12,066 nt of DNA, taken from an uncultured Bacteroidales bacterium. Its GTDB lineage: Bacteria > Bacteroidota > Bacteroidia > Bacteroidales > Bacteroidaceae. Within the stretch, counting starts at the first letter, position 1. Each line of letters starts with the position of its first letter. A program made the translations under genes and the position numbers. The stretch covers positions 1 to 12,066 of the forward strand of contig CALKIW010000035.1 of assembly GCA_937995875.1 (NCBI GenBank), given 5' to 3'. The notes below the pieces were generated by a model that saw nothing but the letters and a program-made list of their open reading frames with translations, did not search any database and had not been told where the DNA came from. This document shows, piece after piece, positions 7,641 to 12,066 of the stretch.

Positions 7641-7659
7641 AAATTTACTCGTAAATTTG
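7641..7659 (+). promoter_or_regulatory. Inverted repeat overlapping a -7-like box, candidate operator/promoter for the capsid genes
   Basis: AAATTTAC (7641-7648) and GTAAATTT (7651-7658) form a perfect inverted repeat around a 2-nt centre. The right arm contains TAAATTTG (7652-7659), an exact TAnnTTTG match. No TTTG is found at 19-21 nt upstream (7627-7632), so it would be a -33-less or activator-dependent promoter. The site lies about 70 nt before the scaffold gene in the AT-rich gap 7508-7727. No other feature is clear in this gap apart from a 10-bp-spaced GTTAA repeat at 7600 and 7610. A dimeric regulator could bind here. There is no direct proof of function. Confidence 0.4.
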
Positions 7660-7727
7660 GGAATGAAGCAATCACACCGCACTACCAGATGCGAGGAAAA
7701 CAGTAATAACAAAAACAACGCAAGCGA

Positions 7728-8624
7728 ATGTTTAAACAAATTTTGGATGCATTAACCACGAAGTACAAGGGAGTTGATGCACGTATTCTGACAAGGATGG
7801 CGAGAAAATTAGCCAAGGAAGTCAAGGAAGCCGATGAAATCCAAGAGAAGGTGGATGAAATTACCATGATGGACTTTATCGAGATAGAAGGAAGCCGTAG
7901 AGCCAATGCTGCTAAAGAGCAGGCAACAAAAGACTACGAGAGCAAGTACAACCTTAAGAACGGCAAGCCAGCAGAGCAGGCAGACAAAACTGCCGTGGAC
8001 ACGGACGACCTCTCAGACACGGAGGATGACGACGATGACGACACCCCATTAGCAGCCAAAGCTAACAAGAGCAGCAAGGGCGGTCGGAGCAAGAGCCAAA
8101 CAAAAATGGAAAATCAGCTGGCACAACTTACAGCAGCCGTAACAGCTCTCACGGGCACAGTTAAGGGGATGCAGCAAGAGCGCACCGCCAAGACGAGACG
8201 GCAGCAGTACGAGCAGTTGTTTGAAGGGGTTGATGAAAAAGTCAAGAACCGTTACATGCGCAACTTTGATAGGCTGACTTTCAAGGACGAAGCGGACTTT
8301 GATGGGTGGTTGGACGAAATGACACCACAAATCACAGAGGAATTGCAGGGTGTTCTGACAGAGCAGGCGCAAGGTACAGCAGGAGCACAGCAAGGCGGGA
8401 TGCAAGGCACACAAAGACGCATGCCGGCGACACCGCCACTCGGTGGCAGGGGACGAAGCAAGACGGGGGAGTTAAGCCCAGAGTTCAAAGCTTATCAAGC
8501 CAAGCAGAAAGCAAAAAAGGAAGCCACAAGGTACAGTACAATGGCAGGCTTGCCCCAAATGCAAAATCCGATGTTTGATAATTCAAACACGTCACCAGCA
8601 GGCAGTGATACACCGCAGCAGTAA
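7728..8624 (+). CDS. Probable head scaffolding protein
   Basis: A 298-residue, low-complexity, charged and Gln/Ala-rich protein between MuF and the capsid genes, where scaffolds are usually encoded. Residues about 25-75 are charged helix. An acidic run (DDDDDD) falls near 100. A likely coiled coil lies at about 125-165, and a helical charged block at about 165-210. The last 90 residues are Gly/Gln/Pro-rich and basic, and a basic tail segment is typical of scaffold regions that touch the shell. It would direct prohead assembly and then be expelled or degraded. No serine-protease motif is visible, so it does not look like a protease-scaffold fusion. The ATG at 7728 lacks a Shine-Dalgarno. Identity rests on composition and position. 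Confidence 0.65.
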   Translation: MFKQILDALTTKYKGVDARILTRMARKLAKEVKEADEIQEKVDEITMMDFIEIEGSRRANAAKEQATKDYESKYNLKNGKPAEQADKTAVDTDDLSDTEDDDDDDTPLAAKANKSSKGGRSKSQTKMENQLAQLTAAVTALTGTVKGMQQERTAKTRRQQYEQLFEGVDEKVKNRYMRNFDRLTFKDEADFDGWLDEMTPQITEELQGVLTEQAQGTAGAQQGGMQGTQRRMPATPPLGGRGRSKTGELSPEFKAYQAKQKAKKEATRYSTMAGLPQMQNPMFDNSNTSPAGSDTPQQ

Positions 8625-8659
8625 CGAGGGGTATTAATAACAAAAAAGGACATCAAAAA

Positions 8660-9220
8660 ATGGATAGAAATTTCAAGTACAACGAAGCACGAAGACCGCA
8701 GCCCGTTTATTTTGAGCAAATCTTTGCGGAGAAGCCGGGCGGTGGAATGCTCAAGGGGCAGAACACCAACGTGCTCAAGACGGTTGCACTCGCACAAGAG
8801 GAGGGCAGCAACCTTTTTGTGCCAATCAAAGGGTACAAACTTGTAGAAGCGGTTGCAGAAGGAGACACCACTATCAAGATTGCCAAGGATAGCGGCGTAC
8901 AGAAAGGAGACGTTATCGCCCATGGCAAGGCTGGCGTAGCCTGCACCAAGGTAGACGCAGAGATATCAAAGGACTGCGACGTGGTGACCGTCACTCTTGG
9001 CGTAGCAATCGACGCGGGAACTGTCCTATACCAAGCCAAGGAAGCATCAGCAGACGCAGCGGAGCCGATAGGCACACCCGTTTACGTGTTGGGCACTAAT
9101 TATGAAGCAGGTACGGGAGACCAAGAGGTGCGCCTTATCAACGGGGCAAACATTCGCAAGGAGACAGCGAACATCTCGGAAGAGGTTGCTGCCTTGCTCC
9201 CAACGATTAACCTCGTGTAA
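8660..9220 (+). CDS. Probable head decoration or head-fibre protein
   Basis: A 186-residue protein just before the major capsid gene. The N-terminal 45 residues are extended. From about 45 to 165 it is rich in short beta strands with Gly/Asp/Thr turns (for example VAEGDTTIKIAKDSGVQKGD, about 66-85), like small decoration (gpD/Shp-like) or head-fibre base domains that attach to the capsid surface. The sequence ends in a hydrophobic LLPTINLV. The pairing of this gene with an E-type capsid gene resembles the lambda D-E order. I do not recognise a catalytic motif. AAAAAAGGA lies about 11 nt before the ATG. It could also be a second capsid-associated protein of unknown role. Confidence 0.5.
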   Translation: MDRNFKYNEARRPQPVYFEQIFAEKPGGGMLKGQNTNVLKTVALAQEEGSNLFVPIKGYKLVEAVAEGDTTIKIAKDSGVQKGDVIAHGKAGVACTKVDAEISKDCDVVTVTLGVAIDAGTVLYQAKEASADAAEPIGTPVYVLGTNYEAGTGDQEVRLINGANIRKETANISEEVAALLPTINLV

Positions 9221-9290
9221 CGTTCTAATTAACAGTCTTTTGGCAGATAGATTTTAAGTAATAATAAAATATAAAAAAAGGAAAACAGAT

Positions 9291-10460
9291 ATGGCAATGA
9301 ATGCACCACTCTTTGATATTAACATTGAAGAGTTTACAGCAGAGGTCAACTCATACCAGCCCGGCACAGGCTTTTTATGGTCTTCTCTTTTCCCATTGAG
9401 ATACACCCGTAGATTTGACATTCACGGACTTGAGGGGGACGACGGCATACCAGTAGCAGCCGACCGAGTAGCCTTTAACACAAAGGCACCGAAAAAGAGC
9501 AGACGCACCATTGGCTCGTGGAGCGGAAAACTTTCAAAGATTTCAGTCAGCCGCGACAAGGACGAGGTAGACATCAACAACTACAACGACGATAAGGCAA
9601 TCGCTGACTCCAGCACCACGAACAAGCAGGAGAAGGAGCAGTTAGTAGCTTTGGTTTACGACGATGTTTCGTTTTGCAACAGTGCAATGGATGCCCGTGT
9701 AGAGCTTGATGCGCTTAGAATAGCTTGTTCAGGGTTACACACGTATAAGCAGAGCATCGACGGAGACATGGCCACCGAGGACATCATCAACTTTAATATT
9801 CCAGAGGAAAACTTTGTTGGTGTTTCTGTAGGCGACAAGAAGGACTCCAAGGGCAAAGTGCTGACAAAGAGCGTGGTTTGGACGGATTATGACAAGGCCG
9901 ACGGTATTGCAGACATCATCCAAGCGCAGGAACTCGTGGCCAGCAAGGGACTGCCAAAGCCTCGTTTTGCTTTCATGGAAAAAGCAAAGTTTCAAGACCT
10001 TTGCGCACAGAAAGCAGTTGCAAGGAGACTATTCCCACAGGTAAACGATTTGTCAGTAATCAGTGCAGAGATGGTCAACCTTGCAAGCATCAATGCATAC
10101 ATGCAACGGGCAGAGCACAATTACCCGACGATTATCGTAATTGACAGCTACGTTACCATCCAGCACAAGGACGGCACAGAAGAGACGGTTAAACCGTGGA
10201 ATGTGAATATTGTCACACTTGCACCCAGCACGCAACTTGGCTGGACATGGTACAAGCCCGTACCAATGGTTGAGAACACAGACGCATTGCAGACTTATGC
10301 AAGCTATTACAAGGTCACACGGTACAGCGACGTTAATCCGATGCTTGAGACAACCATGGCCGAAGCGTATGTGCAGCCTGCACTTATCCACCGCAAGAGT
10401 ACCGTGTTGCTGAACACTGCAGCCACCAGCTGGAACGACGGAGACGCAGCCAGCGAATAA
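9291..10460 (+). CDS. Major capsid protein (lambda gpE-like family)
   Basis: Forms the icosahedral head shell. At 389 residues it is of normal length. Features that suggest the Phage_cap_E type are the N-terminal segment with FLWSSLFPLR (about 28-37) followed by an insert with many charged residues (SKISVSRDKDEVDINNYN, about 82-99), a central helix-rich part with FMEKAKFQDLC (about 229-239), a strand-turn-strand IVIDSYVTIQHKDGTEETVKPW (about 283-304), and a C-terminal region ending in YVQPALIHRKSTV. It starts at ATG 9291, with a second in-frame ATG at 9297; an AAGGA sequence lies about 9 nt upstream. There is no visible prohead protease gene nearby. The assignment is by fold pattern and position, and its subfamily is less certain than its role. 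Confidence 0.82.
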   Translation: MAMNAPLFDINIEEFTAEVNSYQPGTGFLWSSLFPLRYTRRFDIHGLEGDDGIPVAADRVAFNTKAPKKSRRTIGSWSGKLSKISVSRDKDEVDINNYNDDKAIADSSTTNKQEKEQLVALVYDDVSFCNSAMDARVELDALRIACSGLHTYKQSIDGDMATEDIINFNIPEENFVGVSVGDKKDSKGKVLTKSVVWTDYDKADGIADIIQAQELVASKGLPKPRFAFMEKAKFQDLCAQKAVARRLFPQVNDLSVISAEMVNLASINAYMQRAEHNYPTIIVIDSYVTIQHKDGTEETVKPWNVNIVTLAPSTQLGWTWYKPVPMVENTDALQTYASYYKVTRYSDVNPMLETTMAEAYVQPALIHRKSTVLLNTAATSWNDGDAASE

Positions 10461-10519
10461 GGACAAGCACGGCAGGAACGCAGGTGTGATATTACGCATT
10501 TGACTCACAAATACCGACT

Positions 10520-10846
10520 ATGAAAGTAAGCGAAGCACTTAGAGCAATAAGCAATTACCCCATTCCATCCACCGTCATTCTGAATATTATGGAAGGCGAG
10601 GGAATGGACTTTGGGGGCGATGAAGCAGATTTAGGAACACGGCAGGGCGCAGCATTCAAGCGGTGCACCGCTGCCGTTTACCTTTTTCTCTCGAAAGCTC
10701 CAAACGTTACGCAAGGCGGAATTAGCTACACGTTCACAGAGAACGAGCGAAAACGATTTGCGCAGATAGCGTCCAGCATCAAGAACGAGCTGGGTGAACA
10801 GAACGAAGCAGAAATCGAGGTGGGTTATTTTGGAGAGGACTTTTAA
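10520..10846 (+). CDS. Probable head-tail connector protein (gp6-like position)
   Basis: A 108-residue, mainly helical protein directly after the major capsid gene, the usual site of the head completion (adaptor) protein that binds under the portal. The opening ISNYPIPSTVI (about 10-20) followed by alternating helices and an APNVTQGGISY segment (about 60-70) fits small connector proteins of this position in Bacteroidota phages. I recall such proteins as a DUF family but cannot confirm which one. There is no catalytic motif. The 59-nt gap before it holds only a weak ATTTG/CAAAT inverted repeat. Confidence 0.5.
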   Translation: MKVSEALRAISNYPIPSTVILNIMEGEGMDFGGDEADLGTRQGAAFKRCTAAVYLFLSKAPNVTQGGISYTFTENERKRFAQIASSIKNELGEQNEAEIEVGYFGEDF

Positions 10847-10848
10847 AA

Positions 10849-11163
10849 ATGATTATTGAAAACGGATATATCCAAACAAAGACGAAGACAGGTGGCGGTA
10901 TCATCAACGGAATACCACAGCCCGCCGTAACTTCGTGGGGAGATCCAATTCCATGTAACATTAAAAAGTCAACGGACGACCGCATGGGCACCTATATCGA
11001 TGGAAAATTCAGAAGAGTGCAGGCAACTATCTTAATAGAGCCACAGGAATTTGAAGCCAAGGAGATAAAGGTTACAGATAACAGAGACAAGGTGCTCGGA
11101 GAGTTCGAGGTGCAAAGTATCACATTCCTGCATGCCACTCAGGCACTGCAAATCACCGTTTAA
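10849..11163 (+). CDS. Probable head-tail joining (stopper-like) protein
   Basis: A 104-residue protein beginning 2 nt after the preceding stop. It is strongly beta-patterned: YIQTKTKTGGGI at about 7-18, RRVQATILIE at about 55-64, and EFEVQSITFLHATQALQITV at the C-terminus. Glycine-rich N-terminal turns precede the strands. This is compatible with the small beta-barrel stopper or joining proteins that seal the head after packaging. The order connector, stopper, gp10-like, terminator is standard for siphoviruses. GGAGAGGA before the ATG may act as a ribosome site. The role is inferred from place and fold pattern. Confidence 0.5.
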   Translation: MIIENGYIQTKTKTGGGIINGIPQPAVTSWGDPIPCNIKKSTDDRMGTYIDGKFRRVQATILIEPQEFEAKEIKVTDNRDKVLGEFEVQSITFLHATQALQITV

Positions 11164-11170
11164 TCTTGGC

Positions 11171-11175
11171 AGGAG
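11171..11175 (+). promoter_or_regulatory. Shine-Dalgarno (AGGAG) deciding the gp10-like start
   Basis: AGGAG lies 5 nt before the ATG at 11181. An in-frame TTG at 11166 lies upstream of it, but the spacing favours the ATG. Confidence 0.6.
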
Positions 11176-11180
11176 ACAAA

Positions 11181-11645
11181 ATGCCAATAAAATCAAGCAT
11201 CAACGCAGCCAAAATTGAAGCCGAAATTAACGAAAGACTGCAAGGGAAGAAACGATACCTTATAGAGCAACTTTTTTACATCGCAGAGGAATGCCTTAAC
11301 AACGCAAGAGATAATCATGTCTACCAAGCGCAAACAGGCAACTTGCAGAGCTCAGTCGGGTATTGCATACTTGACAATGGCGAGGTAATTAACGCAGGTG
11401 TTTGGGAGCCAAGACCCGGTAAACACGGCGACGGCAAGGAGGGGATGCAAAAAGGCATTGAGTTTCTCAATAAGATTGCACAAGAACAGCCAAGGCGGGG
11501 CATTACTTTTCTGATGGTCGCAGGCATGCCTTATGCGAAATACGTTGAAGACATGAGCTTAGACGTACTCGATACGAGCGAGCAAATGGCCATTAAAAAG
11601 GTAAAAGAACTTGTTGCAAGGGTGGTTAGACAGAGCCAGCAGTAG
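11181..11645 (+). CDS. HK97 gp10-like neck/tail-completion protein
   Basis: A 154-residue protein from the ATG at 11181. It has the hallmark layout of HK97 gp10/minor tail proteins: an N-terminal amphipathic helix (about 10-40), the stretch YQAQTGNLQSSVGY (about 49-62, the 'TGnLr.Si' motif), a variable Gly-rich loop around EPRPGKHGDGKEG, then AGMPYAKYVED (about 114-124, the 'Yg.yvE.G' motif) and a C-terminal helix. These proteins sit in the neck and help join head to tail. The motif match is good, so the family call is stronger than for its neighbours. Confidence 0.75.
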   Translation: MPIKSSINAAKIEAEINERLQGKKRYLIEQLFYIAEECLNNARDNHVYQAQTGNLQSSVGYCILDNGEVINAGVWEPRPGKHGDGKEGMQKGIEFLNKIAQEQPRRGITFLMVAGMPYAKYVEDMSLDVLDTSEQMAIKKVKELVARVVRQSQQ

Positions 11646-11713
11646 AACGAGCAGGAAGCGTAATGAACAACAGAATAGGAATTTTCTATAAGCAAGAAAA
11701 AAGAAAGTAAAAC

Positions 11714-12066
11714 ATGGCACGTAAAAGCACCATAACCATCGGACTGGTGATGTACCGAGCGTTGGAAGATTTTATAAATCGGACCATTAACGGCACATTT
11801 TATCCTCCACAAACCGTTAACAGTGAAGGGGGAGACGTAGCAGTTCGTGGGGCAGACGCAGACACGGAGGACGCAGTCCTTACAGTTGCAAGAGCCACGG
11901 CAGGACAGGTGCAGGACGGAACAGCAAGACTTAATATTTATGTTGCAGACATAGACTGCGGGCTACCGAACAAGGTGGCCAACACTGGTCGCCTGCAAGA
12001 GATTGCAGACAAGGGCGAGGAAATGCTGATACATCTTAACGTGACTGACACAGACTATATTTTTGA
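11714..12066 (+). CDS. Probable tail-terminator-like protein (partial, runs off the right edge)
   Basis: Open from the ATG at 11714 to the window end with no stop: 117 full codons plus 2 nt. It begins MARKSTITIGLVMYRALEDF. The middle has the strand pattern ARLNIYVADIDCG (about 75-87), then RLQEIADKGEEMLIHL (about 95-110). Directly after a gp10-like gene, the next expected product is the tail terminator (gpU/gp11-like) that caps the tail tube at the neck. The sequence itself shows no diagnostic motif to me. AGAAAG upstream is a poor ribosome site. Its length and end cannot be seen. Confidence 0.5.
   Translation, partial: MARKSTITIGLVMYRALEDFINRTINGTFYPPQTVNSEGGDVAVRGADADTEDAVLTVARATAGQVQDGTARLNIYVADIDCGLPNKVANTGRLQEIADKGEEMLIHLNVTDTDYIF

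Noticed and set aside
10053..10508. Minus-strand 151-codon open frame over the capsid gene
   Set aside because: Cys/His-rich shadow of the capsid 3' half; no upstream promoter or ribosome site; the capsid protein reads cleanly on the plus strand.
10498..10514. ATTTG/CAAAT inverted repeat before the connector gene
   Set aside because: Five-base arms with no T-run; too weak for a terminator or a convincing operator.
1..12066. tRNA, rRNA, CRISPR array, insertion sequence or integrase/attachment site
   Set aside because: Looked for and not seen; the window is filled by phage packaging and head genes with no spaced repeats or transposase-like proteins.

Overview
The window is the DNA-packaging and head-assembly module of a tailed (siphovirus-type) bacteriophage or prophage. 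The host is probably in the Bacteroidota (Bacteroidales). The main evidence is one exact Bacteroides-type promoter (TTTG, 20-nt spacer, TAnnTTTG) on the minus strand near 7525-7556, followed by an A-rich leader with no Shine-Dalgarno. The style of the head genes also fits. Nothing here resolves a genus.

Layout: a strong intrinsic terminator (60-110) closes off whatever lies upstream. It is followed by a nearly unbroken plus-strand late-gene series: a ParB-like/DNA methyltransferase fusion (157-1572), a small protein with an FPKGxSGNPxG motif in the small-terminase position (1575-2060), the large terminase (2063-3505), the portal (3534-4967), a MuF-type head morphogenesis protein with a long C-terminal extension (4997-7291), a scaffold-like protein (7728-8624), a probable head-decoration or head-fibre protein (8660-9220), a gpE-type major capsid protein (9291-10460), and four small head-tail connector or neck genes. 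The last of these runs off the right edge.

The most interesting part is 6640-7660. The MuF protein ends in what looks like a papain-fold (Tox-PL-like) toxin domain with an NCQTC cysteine motif, a GGHC histidine and an EPQ motif. This makes it a candidate phage MuF polymorphic toxin. Its 3' end overlaps by 21 bp, tail to tail, a 78-codon acidic gene on the opposite strand. That gene is the only minus-strand gene in the module and has its own exact host-type promoter, as expected for an immunity protein expressed in the lysogen while the late operon is silent. Between this gene and the capsid genes, an AT-rich stretch carries a perfect 8-bp inverted repeat (7641-7658) overlapping a TAAATTTG -7-like box. 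It is a candidate operator/promoter for the downstream scaffold-capsid genes.

How the genes work together: TerS-like protein and TerL feed DNA through the portal into a prohead built from the scaffold and capsid proteins. MuF sits inside the head near the portal and may be ejected with the DNA, carrying the toxin domain. The connector proteins then close the head for the tail. The methyltransferase probably marks phage DNA. Domain assignments come from reading motifs by eye, not from database searches.
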